DNA of 64,000 bases from Dermanyssus gallinae (lineage: Eukaryota > Arthropoda > Arachnida > Mesostigmata > Dermanyssidae), in contig QVRM01001782.1 in NCBI GenBank assembly GCA_003439945.1, positions 620,001-684,000 of the forward strand, written 5' to 3'. Shown in pieces: positions 54,419 through 64,000 of the stretch. The first letter of the stretch is position 1; the number at the start of each line of letters is the position of its first letter. The notes under the pieces were generated by a model that was given only the letters and a program-made list of their open reading frames with translations, was not told the origin of the DNA and did not search any database. A program made the translations under genes and the position numbers.

Positions 54419-55864
54419 ACTACAATTTTACAGTAGGTAGGTGCAGCTCGTGGAAAGCACTTGCTGTCGAAAAGAGAAACTTTCTCATTTCGAGGTACAA
54501 TCATTCCAGAATACGTAACTGAGTGTTGTTGAAAAGCGCTTATCGCGGCAGTTGGTATCAGAAGCCCAAACTAGCTGTCTGTTCATACGGCCCTGATTCG
54601 ATTCAGGCATAAAATGGCATTCGTAGATGCCTACAGTATCCAAGTGATGTGAACACACTTCGCGATTATAGCAGTTGCCAAAGGCAGAGCTAGCGTTTCT
54701 TAAGCGAGTACATGGCTTCACAGACTCAGTATTATGTAATGATAAACTAATGAGCCGTTTTAATGCTTTGCCAATTGCCACCCCGGACATGTATCGGCAC
54801 GGATATTCTCGAAAAAGATCGTTAATTTCCAGATAATTTTATGTATGATCAGCTATGACTAACCAGACCTGAAAGGAATTTCTCCGTCCATGTCTGTGTT
54901 TCGCCACTCTCTACAGCTTTGATCTCACGAGCCTACGAGTATGTGTGAAAATAAGGGGAGACTGTCCAACTGATATTTTTTTTATGGGACCGCCTTCTCC
55001 GGACGGCAAATTTATTTAAGTTCAATAACTCTTCATTGAGCTTGAAAATTCCATTACTACATAAATTCAAACAATTTTGACTATTCAGGTAATTTTGCAG
55101 AAAAGGCTATCGTTCGTGTCAAATATATATATATATATATATATATAAATTACCGACAAACCATTTGTGCTGAATTTATTTGGTACACATGCACGTAAAG
55201 AGCCTAAAAGTTTACTTCCACGTAATTTCCATCGACAGCAATTGACATGTATAATAATAATGATCCTCATCAAGGAAACGAGAGATGCTTCTAGAATAAT
55301 CAACCCGGGCAGATCTATAACTTCTGAATACCTGAGGATACGCTTGCTGCAATGCCAGGCACAAATTAATGTTAGATTTGGCGTTTGTATCAGAGAAATG
55401 TATCCTATCCGACCATATTTACGTTAACTTCCCCGTAAATTTAACTTCCTCTTAGATACAACGGCAAATCTTTTACAGGATCGCATACGTGCTATACAGC
55501 AAAAAGTTGTCAAAGCCTTAGCAGAGCTGCGAAAAATTATCCCATGGACCAAAGGAGCAACCGACCCTTTTTTTGTAGAGGTGTAAAATGATTTACGCAC
55601 ATCCTCCGATGGTAGTGTGAGACTAAACGCCGGGGGAGAGTATAATACTCGATCTAATCCGCGCGTGCTACCCACTAAAAACCGCGAGTCTACGAGTATG
55701 TCCCGAGCAGGGAGTGGGTCCTGCTCGGGAATGGACACTTGAGGCCTAGTGTTGAATCGCGATCTGCTGCGATCCTCCTGGCAAAATTTTTCGCGCGTAA
55801 GCCCGTCTAGGTACAGAATCCCAGCGTGCCAGTCTGTTGTTGACATGTTGGCCACGATGGTCGT
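54419..55864. other. Gap with a double-stranded open region
   Basis: (TA)n at 55123-55147. Region 55424-55855 is open on the minus strand for 143 codons, and the plus strand has a long open stretch (LLQDRIRAIQQKVVKALAELRKIIPW) at about 55460-55585. Neither matches a family I know. It directly follows, in minus orientation, the R1-type fragment at 55865-56410 and is not the expected R1 continuation. Confidence 0.3.
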
Positions 55865-56410
55865 AGTCGGGCTACCTTTGTGGACATAGGAGGAGCCCTT
55901 GCTGTAGACCGCAAGGTCCCTCGCAGTCCTCGCAGTCCTCTACGATGTGCGCCCCGTCATCGGGTGCGCCTGTGGTGCAGAGAACGCAAATACCTGTATT
56001 CGCCTTGCTTATGCGGAAAAGGTACGACTGGAATTGTCCATGCCCTGTGAGCACTTGCACGGAGTAATATGTAAGGGTTCCCTTGAGCTTATACCAGGTT
56101 TTGAGGTCAGTGATTAAGATTCTTGTCCAGGCTTCTCTGGTATCCCCAGCTGGTGGGTCGGATCACGTGCACGCTCATGTGTCCAGAAGGTGCTTTCGTG
56201 CCTGGACCCAGGAAGTGTCGCCTTTCACCTTGCGCTTGCTTCTTTCTTCGGCAAGTATGTCCCAAGGAATCTGGCAGGCAAGCGCCAACAGGACGCCCGA
56301 CCCTTGGTGCCGTATTTTAGCACTAATTAGCATCGTGCTATATGTCGTACCTTTATGAGAGCACACGACTACCAGGGCTACAGCACGCTGCCTTCTTGAC
56401 AAGACCCAAA
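55865..56410 (-). pseudogene. R1-type ORF2 C-terminal fragment
   Basis: The minus strand reads RRQRAVALVVV...LLALACQIPWDILAEER, which aligns with RIAALRVIQGYRTVS...LLLAGEIPWDLKASER of the intact ORF2. Then, after a deletion, it reads VQVLTGHGQFQSYLFRISKA and the CCHC motif CVLC...AHIVEDC. Stops separate the two parts. The reverse-transcriptase core and 3' UTR are missing here. It does not join the 3'-UTR fragment at 58033, so these are separate insertions or rearranged pieces. Confidence 0.82.
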
Positions 56411-57008
56411 GACCTATGGCGCTCTACATCGTACGGAAAAGTCGCACGGCTTCGATAGCAGCCACACAAGTCCTCTCTAGATAGATTCCCTGGACCAAGA
56501 AACCCCTCACTTAATGTTCAGAGGCAGGGAACATTAATCAGCAGAACAGACACCTTACGCAAATGGAGCCAGCAATGAAGTACAATTTAGCCATCCGGGC
56601 CATCCTGCATACTGAACGAAATAAATGCTCTCCGATCTCAGAAATGGTAAAGCCTTAAACACGACTCATTTACCTGCCCACTCGCGCAACTGCTAACGGG
56701 CCAGAGTGGCTGCTTTCAGCAATACCTACATCACATTAATAAAACTGACTCCCCTTACGTCGTGTGTGGTAGGACCTAGGAGAGGCTGACGATGTAAGGC
56801 AATGCTTCAAGCGCCGCGCCTTTTTTGATTACTGAATGAGAGCTACTGTTCGGGAACCTGAGACTAGAAAATTCTCTGACATGCCAAGCCCTTTTATGTA
56901 GATGCGCCCCTCAAGGATCACATAGTCTAACAGTCCCAATGGCAGGATACAGTGGCCACGTTAAATAGTCTCGAGAAGACAGTACTACGGCACTCCCCGA
57001 CAAGGGGC
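56411..57008. other. Gap, nothing recognised
   Basis: About 600 bases between the R1 fragment and the LINE 3' tail. No supported ORF or repeat. Part could be decayed R1 sequence upstream of the fragment at 55865-56410. Confidence 0.35.
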
Positions 57009-57009
57009 A

Positions 57010-57063
<54 letters not shown>
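57010..57063. repeat. (TAA)n microsatellite, 3' tail of the LINE
   Basis: About 54 bases of perfect AAT/TAA triplets directly after the minus-strand LINE 3' UTR. Confidence 0.95.
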
Positions 57064-57065
<2 letters not shown>

Positions 57066-58032
57066 CAAAATAATTAACCCAATTAAAGTTTAAAATTATG
57101 AGTCACATGTATACTCGCTCTTGCTACTGGATTAGGACGAAGTCGAAAGCACAATCTAAAGGAATTTTATTATTCTGCACCTTGGGGACTAGCACCGCTA
57201 GCTTAAAACGTGATATTTGATCAATCTTAAGAAGCTCGAGTCTAGTGTAGAACGGAGTTACACCCGCGCGACGTGGAAGCCGAATTATGGCTTTAATCGC
57301 GTCATTTTGAACGACGTTGAGTTTGGCTGAGTGAGGCTACTACAGCATAGCAAACTTTTATGCTTGATCTCACCTAACTGTCCCATTTCATATGCTTGTG
57401 CAGCATAATGTCAAGGCAGTTGCCTCTAAGCTGAGAGGGATATCAGAGTCAGTCACTCGGAGCGAGAGAGGTCCTGATTTCAACTTCTATTATTTTTTAG
57501 ATCCGATGTCATTCGATGAGTGTGCTAAATAAGGAGTGTGATCTTTGTCAAGCCGACGACATAACCAAGTTCTTAAAAAAATATATGGCCTTCTCAATAA
57601 TAGTGTTAGCATACTGAAGATAATGCATATTTTTGGATAATTAAAAGGGTGAGACACGGAAAAGTGTGGTGTCGCCTGCGTAGATGATTGAGAGGCAATC
57701 TACGTATATCTCGATGCCCCGCAGCATGAAATCAATGGAGATAATGACTACAAAAAAATTCAACAACCGACTTATAGAGTGTGCCAGTGGCTACAAACTC
57801 TGTCACAGGCCTTAGAGCTCCTATAACCACATATTGGATCCGTCCACTAAGATACGATTTAAATCAAAATGTCACTCCTGGTGCGCAGCCCAATTGTGGG
57901 AGCATCTTAAGAAGTATAAAGTGGTCGAGGCAGTCGAATGCTTTGGTTGCGACAAAAAATGCACCAAGGCAAATTTTTCCATCCTCCGCAGCTTTAACAA
58001 TTCCCTACCAGATATTTCCTATGCCATTAGGC
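57010..58032 (-). pseudogene. CR1/Jockey-like LINE, 5'-truncated, with (TAA)n tail
   Basis: On the minus strand: ATKAFDCLDHFILLKML (about 57930-57985), FKSYLSGRIQYV, then IYAGDTTLFRVS (about 57662-57686), a YADDT-type catalytic box with Asp changed to Gly. The C-terminal segment AIKAIIRLPRRAGVTPFYT, then LELLKIDQISRFKLAV (about 57190-57310), is typical of the group. Several frameshifts and stops. About 60 bases of 3' UTR lead to (ATT)n on the minus strand (57010-57063), a microsatellite tail of the kind CR1/L2-like LINEs carry. Inactive: the catalytic box is mutated. Confidence 0.75.
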
Positions 58033-58253
58033 ATTCTGAATTACTTTTTTTGTGGAGGAGGGTTAAATGCAGTTACGCACTACTGCTACGAGTAGGAAAA
58101 TTCGGTTTCCATCTCGAGCTGTGTGGGACTCGACCCCAGCGGATGGATGTTACGCCGCTGAGACCCATACCCACTAAATGCACCTCCCCATTTAAGCTTC
58201 ACTCTCTGATGGCCCAGGTCTCTATAGAACAGTGCTATGGGCCTTCGGAATAA
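58033..58253 (-). mobile_element. R1-type 3'-UTR fragment, 5'-truncated
   Basis: This is the reverse complement of about 12700-12898. The order is the hairpin region, the CTCACTTTAAG-like segment, the T-arm-like TGGGGTCGAGTCCCA, CCTCCTCCAC and an oligo(A) end, with only scattered differences. No ORF2 sequence is attached. The oligo(A) joins the 5'-truncated LINE at 58032, so a severely truncated R1 insertion landed beside or inside that LINE. It confirms the family's 3' terminus. Confidence 0.93.
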
Positions 58254-59008
58254 CTTGAACACACACTGGAGCTGCTAAATTGTCAATACATTTAGAATTA
58301 ACTTACTAGGCATGTCACTACAATATCGTGAATCTGACTTTCAGCCTTTAGTAGCGATTTGCAATTTCTGAGCTGTGATAGCACAAACAGAAACTGCGAT
58401 GGCCTCGGAGTTCCTCGGAGTTTTGAGAGAAAGCTGTTACTGGTGATTCGACCGGATCTCATTGGTTCAACTTAATGCAATCCTAGCCTGCAAACTATCG
58501 GCATCATTCGATCGTGTCGTCGATTCCACCAGATCGAGTGCAGAGTGCGCATAGATTGTAAGACCGCCTCCATTTCCACCAGGTTGGTACACGGACACAC
58601 TGCTATGCCATTCAACACGACCGTATGGCTCGCCAAAACTGGTCTCAGCCCAGATCGAAGGTCCCGTGCCGCTCTCACTGAAGTCACAGCAACAAAGGAC
58701 AGAAGATACCAAAGGCAGCAGCAGTGCAGTGCACAGCAGCAGAGGTCACTCTCGGCCAAAGTTGAGTTCAAGATAAGTCAATCTACCGAATTTGGAGCTG
58801 AAGCTGTTTACGGCTAACTCGTGCATGTTGAGAATATGCGTACACCACAGTATTCCCTAGATGCAGGCGGGGTGGACATATCAAAACACCACAAACAGGG
58901 CATTGGTTGTTTGCTGCAGTTCTGTCTCCAATAAATTGAACACACGCAGGCAAACCACAGAATCAGTTAAACCACTGAAGGTATATGGCAACACACCACA
59001 ATCTATGA

Positions 59009-59071
<63 letters not shown>
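59009..59071. repeat. (TA)n microsatellite
   Basis: About 63 bases of uninterrupted TA with no element end beside it. Confidence 0.95.
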
Positions 59072-59075
<4 letters not shown>

Positions 59076-60440
59076 TGTACAAGCGTCGATGTATTGTGAT
59101 GTAACGCCGAGAGTCCACAATGGCTAGTGTTGTGGACTTAACTGAACGTGCCTGCGTAAATACATATTTCATAAACATCTAAAAAGAGACAAATTGTTTG
59201 TTGTCCTTTTATATCAGGATTCTATCATAAGTGCAATTATTGATTATTTATACCTAGTACGTGCATACCCGTTATGAATAACCTGAAATAAAGTATCTGC
59301 GTATTGTATAATACGTTTTATTTTTGAATTTATAGTTAGTGGTTATCATACGAGGTATGTCTTTGATAAGAACTATTTCGTATATGATCTTGTAATCTGG
59401 CTCCAATTATTGACGCCAACATCGTGGGCAATTTGCCTACCAATCAGGGCGCATGAGTTATTCAAGTATATGAGCGTCTACGTCCAAAACATGCACCAAC
59501 TTCTACATAAACCTTGGAGATGCAGTATCGAACAAGACGGTGTCGATTTACTATACGTTTAAAAAGTTACAAACATTTTTTGTGTACTCAAACATTGTTT
59601 ACTTGTTGCCGCAATGGATAACATTTGATATAGTGATGGCGCTATACACGCAATTAAAGCTGCTAAAAGTAGACAAAGTATGTAATCAATTCGTGTGGAG
59701 CCTAGGGTATATTTAAATCATGGTGAACCATTGCGACCCTGACTCAAACTGCAAACCTACTTAACCGAAATATATAGTCTAGCAAATATCAGCCAGTGCT
59801 TAAGTAATTTGTGGCGTATCTGTCGTGGTCTACTTCATAACACCGGCTTGCACCGTTTCATGCGAGTCACGCCATTTATCAGCAGGGCTTGACTGGACTA
59901 CCAGTGGTGCGCAAAACCAAGAACAGTCTCTCTATGCCAGACAAACGATGTCCTACCATAATTATAATAGCTGGTTGGCACCTATGTGTCTTCTGCCATG
60001 CTCTCACGGGCTGTACAAGGGATTAGGAAAACAGGCCCTTGGCTGCAAAGTGGCCCGGTGGCTTTGCATTAACGCTCATTCTCTCTCTATTATGTGTAAC
60101 GTCTTCAATGGCAAGCCGTACAAAAACGTCTTAATTGTCTAGAGCAGACATTCATTTAGACTCTGCGTCCAGCCGGAGCGGGACCCATGGACCTCTTGAT
60201 GATTTTTCCAGCGGCAGATGCTATTATAACGAGCTATTTTTACTAGTGGAAAACTTACTGGTGTCTCAAAATTCCAGCGTGAGCTCATTTTAATAAAAGA
60301 GGAACATGTGCTTCTCGCCCAAATGCGGCGATAATAATAAACGCACATATATAGCAATTGCATAAAAGATTACTACTAGTGCAATTTGGTGTATAATGTA
60401 ACATAAGGTACATATGCAGGTGTATATGACCGATTCCAAG

Positions 60441-60495
60441 ACTGGCTAATTACACTATAGCAGGAACTCACCCTGCTATAGTGTAATTAGCCAGT
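60441..60495. repeat. Palindrome, 24-bp perfect arms
   Basis: The segments 60441-60464 and 60472-60495 are perfect reverse complements (ACTGGCTAATTACACTATAG plus CAGG) around the 7-base loop AACTCAC. The sequence is not otherwise repeated in the window. Confidence 0.95.
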
Positions 60496-61917
60496 GAGTA
60501 TGTAAGTCAGTTGGGTCGGTGACCAATGCGTGTGACAAACATTCAATAAACAACCAAAAAGCAAGAATGTGTCGTTTTTGCCGGGTAGTTAATATTGAAA
60601 ATTGTACACTGTTTACTAGCGCCTTTTCGCGTCGTGCTGAAGACCTGACAATTGAAGCATTCTTAGACGATAGCGTTAGCATACTATAAATAGATTGAAA
60701 AAAAAGAGCGGATTTCCCATGCCTTTACTATTCCAAATGATCATGTTTGCAATTCGGAAGATCAAATTGCATTAAATCGAATTTCTAGTTCCTAGAGTAA
60801 TATAGCGCAGCTAGCTAATAAGGCCTTTAAGAAAACGACGACCTTATAAGGACCTTCGTTCGGATTTTTATGCCTCACAACTGTACATTTTACAAATTGT
60901 GTAGTTAATCTGGTAACCTTCCGACACGTTTTGCTGTAACAATTACACGCACGCGGAAGAGGTAAATTCTTGCCCGATATAAGATTCAGCCAGTTAAGGT
61001 CAGCACTTGACAAACAAACTATGTATTCATGAAACAAACTGGCTTGTATAGGTGGCTTTACGTAGGAAAACTGACTTAACAAAACACGCATCAACTCACG
61101 GTAGCATCGCAGGTCATGCTGGAATTAGCACACGTTTCATCGACACTTAATTCACATTATTTAATTTCGTATGCAAGTACTACAACGTGTGTGTGTTCTC
61201 AGAAAGCACTTAGAGTGCCGCACGTCGTTTAGGTTGGTTTGAATCTATGGACTTGGTCAGCAAATCGTTGAGGCTTTTTGCTTTTAATGTCGTACTGGGT
61301 GCATTGGCGTGCGCCTCGCGACTGGAGGATGGACATAGGTGCACAGATTCGAGCTCCACCGTTGTACATTTGTATTTATGGGGCCCGTCTTACTGCGAAG
61401 CACTGCGAAAGCAGTTCCGTCAACATTAAATGTTCGCTAAAGGTCAGCCCGAAAAAGCTTCAAGAGGCTTTTTACGCAGGACGCGCTGCAATACAGCGTA
61501 GCAAAAAACGTAGTAGTCCAGGTATTTCGTGCTGCGAATGACACCCGAATGACGTCCTGTTGTGCCCTGGTTCGCTTGCCTAGTCCCCCTATAACTTGAC
61601 AACATAAGAGCAATCATATTAAGAGATGTGTATGCATTGAGACCTCGGATACAGCAATCCATAGCCGGGCAGTCACAAGCCGCGAGTCCAGCGCTAAGAC
61701 TGTGTTGCCAACGGCATCTCGGCATCCGATCAAACAGGATGCCAAACATTGCGACGTACACGGTCTATAAATCATTCTCCACGGTCAGACTTCCCTTTCT
61801 TTCTCTCTCTATCTCACGAACATAGTTAGTGACCACTCGGAATTGCATCTTAGGTAACTACGTCACAGGGTGAGAGATGAGATTTCTACCGGATTTTGCT
61901 TATATATTCGAAATTGC

Positions 61918-61918
61918 G

Positions 61919-61980
<62 letters not shown>

Positions 61981-62008
61981 CGAGAGAGAGAGAGAGAGAG
62001 AGAGAGAT
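61918..62008. repeat. (TA)n-(GA)n compound microsatellite
   Basis: TA tract with one TGTA interruption, followed by about 30 bases of GA. Confidence 0.95.
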
Positions 62009-63290
62009 ATTACCATGTATCAGACACTACATGCACATTGTATATTATATAGACTTTCACCTAATTGGTGGGGTCAATATTATACAAATATTTAGCCCGA
62101 TCTGCGTCATGCTCCATTTGACTGGATCATGCGCCAGAACCGCTAGAAGCCCATCGTTATGCAAATAGACATTTCAAAAAAATGCCAAAGATCGTTTAGG
62201 ACACATGCTAGCACTTTAGCCTTGTATCGGTTTAATTCTTGGTTCGCATACCTAGCAAACAGTAAACGCGTGTTTTGTTTGTCGATTAATTTCCGCCAGA
62301 TTCGAGCTGCGCTGACGTGTTTTTACTTCAATATCTAAATACATTTGCTATTCGCCCTTTGGTTCGGTACATGTAACGATGCGTGGCAGGTCATTCACTA
62401 GTTTGATTGTCGTTGATTTTGTTGCCCTTCATCCCATACAGCAGTACTGGCCTTTTATTGACTGCAGGCGCCGAGGACTGATGGGGCCAGGGAAATGGCT
62501 CGCGCTTGTACAAATTGCATCCCACCGCATATGCGTATAAAGCGGACTACAGCCGCCGTTGTCGGCCGTGAGCAGATGTTGGGGAGCAGCCGGCGATGTG
62601 ATGCGTTCAGGGGGGGGGGGGGGGGGGAACCAACACGCTGAGGGATGATGCCACCATTGTACTGACGGGGGTGGGGGGGTACTGCCAGACGAGAAAACAA
62701 ACGGGCTGAAAAAGATAACAATGGTCATTTGCTCTCGGCGGCGAGCCAACCAGCTATCCAGCGTCTAGATAACTAGTTCTTCTTTGTTAATAATTACGGT
62801 AATAGCGTATGCAAATGAGAGCACAACATCAGACGCCGTCCCGCATCTCATCTGGTGTCTCGACGGTGACTCGGTCAGATACAACAAGGCAAAGGGGGGA
62901 GAGAGAGATAGAGAAGGATAGAGAAAGTGGCATTAATATGTAAATGCGCAGGCAGGCAGTAGTAGTGGGAATAACCGAAAGATACTACAACACTAAATGG
63001 CACTCGCGCGACTCATGTGCGGGGCTGGCGTATGCACAGACGGCGACGATCCCGTCGCAGGGGATTAATGCCTGCTGTGAAAGCTAGTCTGGAAGCGTTT
63101 GGAATCTTATCTCTCCACCTCAAGGACGGAATATTGATCCATTTTCGGAGCTAGGACAACAAGCAAGCAATGTCCCCGCAATACAAAACACCAACGTAAA
63201 CAGTCCAACAGTTATATATGTAAGTATACTCGTGGCCATACGTGTATCTGTCTATATGTATGTCATTTGTGCATCTGCGTATATGTAGTT

Positions 63291-64000
63291 AAAGGGTCTC
63301 CCAGACAGATTTGAAAGCGTTATAGACACTCGTTTAAGTAAGTTTTTTTTTTCTAATGGAACATGGATTCTGAGAAGTCTTGTTTCGGAGTGAGTGTGAT
63401 ATTACTAAAGTCCGTGACACTGATGTTGTTGTTCGATTCGACATAGGAGCACAAACTGTGCAATAGCGAGATCCTTCTATAAAGAAGCTGAGCACATCAA
63501 CGTGTTTGTGAGAAAATTGTACCTGCTCTAAAGAACATAAAACGTCAGCTAGAAGATGCGGTACGATCAATTAGAAGAGAATTCGCAAAGATGAAGTTAT
63601 TTTATTACTTTTTACGTATTTATACCGTTCATCATAACCCTAGGATTTTTCACATATCCCAAAACTAACATAATCAACTGCGCATTTCATGAAGATCATT
63701 ATGGTACCGCGTGCATGAATGGCCTAGAGTGATTTATATGATGCGTGCACTCAATCTCGAATACTCCGCAAGCACGGCTTGAATTGCCATATATTTGGTA
63801 CCAAAATGATGAAATGCCCTTTTACCTGAATGTGTTAGTTGTGAGCGCGATTGTTTGCGATTGTTTTTCTAAGCGACCACGTCGCATCTTGCGGCCGGCG
63901 TAACATGTTCTCCTAAAGCAGAACTTTCTTACAAATACTTCGATGTGATTCGTTTCTGTATAGGCAAGGACTGCTTGTCTCGCAATTGCACATTTTGTGC
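63291..64000. mobile_element. Fold-back element 3, copy B (cut by window end)
   Basis: It begins AAAGGGTCTCCCAGA and follows copy A (41021-41730) with similar segments: TTTTTTTCTAATG, ATAGGAGCACA, CACGGCTTG with AATTGCCAT, AAAATGATGAAAT, CGTCGCATCTTGCGGCCGGCGT and CAATTGCAC. Copy B is longer in the middle, so the two differ by indels. Inner inverted segments also pair (TGTTTGTGAGAAAATT against copy A's AATTTTCTCACAAACA). The right terminus lies beyond the window. Confidence 0.72.

Larger units (their letters stand above)
58254..63290. other. 5-kb gap: microsatellites and one hairpin, no gene recognised
   Basis: (TA)n at 59009-59071; a perfect hairpin at 60441-60495; (TA)n then (GA)n at 61918-62008; a G-run at about 62609-62627. 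Small ORFs have no recognisable domains. CAG-rich sequence lies near 58705-58740. No retrotransposon motif was found, so this is the most unique-looking stretch of the window. Confidence 0.4.

Noticed and set aside
57834..58253. 139-codon plus-strand ORF similar to the minus-strand ORF at 12596-12889
   Set aside because: The similarity comes from the shared R1 3' UTR, which is noncoding; the frames are antisense to the element.

Overview
This looks like eukaryotic, most likely arthropod, repeat-rich DNA. I found no host gene that I can defend. The reasons are: fragments of at least five non-LTR retrotransposon families, including R1-type and R2-type proteins typical of arthropods; a tRNA-derived SINE; three families of long fold-back elements; and very frequent (TA)n microsatellites. 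I cannot name the species.

Left block, 1-16.7 kb: five non-LTR retrotransposons lie almost end to end, separated only by TA-rich microsatellite. In order they are an R1-type copy (minus; ORF1 plus the start of ORF2, running off the window), an R2/RLE-type element with an intact 1088-aa ORF (minus), a nearly complete R1-type element (plus; ORF1 with one in-frame TGA, ORF2 intact at 1038 aa, 3' UTR present), a 5'-truncated LINE that I call family J (minus), and a truncated copy of a two-ORF RLE-type family (plus). Three of the separators share one arrangement, (TA)n, then CTTATATACATATATGTGT or a close variant, then (TA)n. They are candidate target-site duplications around the R2-type and R1-type insertions.

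Middle, 16.7-36 kb: a tRNA-derived SINE (three pieces); an R1-type copy split by a minus-strand insertion of the two-ORF RLE family (18.9-23.5 kb, oligo(A) tail, likely target duplication); a 1.8-kb fold-back element (27.0-28.8 kb); 3.6 kb of unique-looking low-complexity DNA; decayed LINE pieces (32.4-34.1 kb); and an internally deleted RLE-family copy (35.4-36.2 kb).

Right, 36-64 kb: short LINE tails, a second fold-back element (37.7-38.8 kb), a third fold-back family present twice (41.0 and 63.3 kb), the longest RLE-family copy (41.9-45.2 kb), a family J copy carrying a newly formed 29-bp tandem repeat (48.2-49.6 kb), an R1-type ORF2 fragment (55.9-56.4 kb), a CR1/Jockey-like LINE with a (TAA)n tail, and an R1 3'-UTR fragment joined to it (57.0-58.25 kb).

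Working together: each autonomous family carries its own nucleic-acid-binding ORF1 and/or a reverse transcriptase plus an endonuclease (APE type in R1 and J-like pieces, RLE type in the R2-like and two-ORF families). ORF1 and ORF2 touch through a one-base TAATG overlap in the complete R1 copy and in three RLE-family copies, which suggests coupled translation. The strongest leads are the shared TA-microsatellite target and the two-ORF RLE family with a gag-like ORF1.
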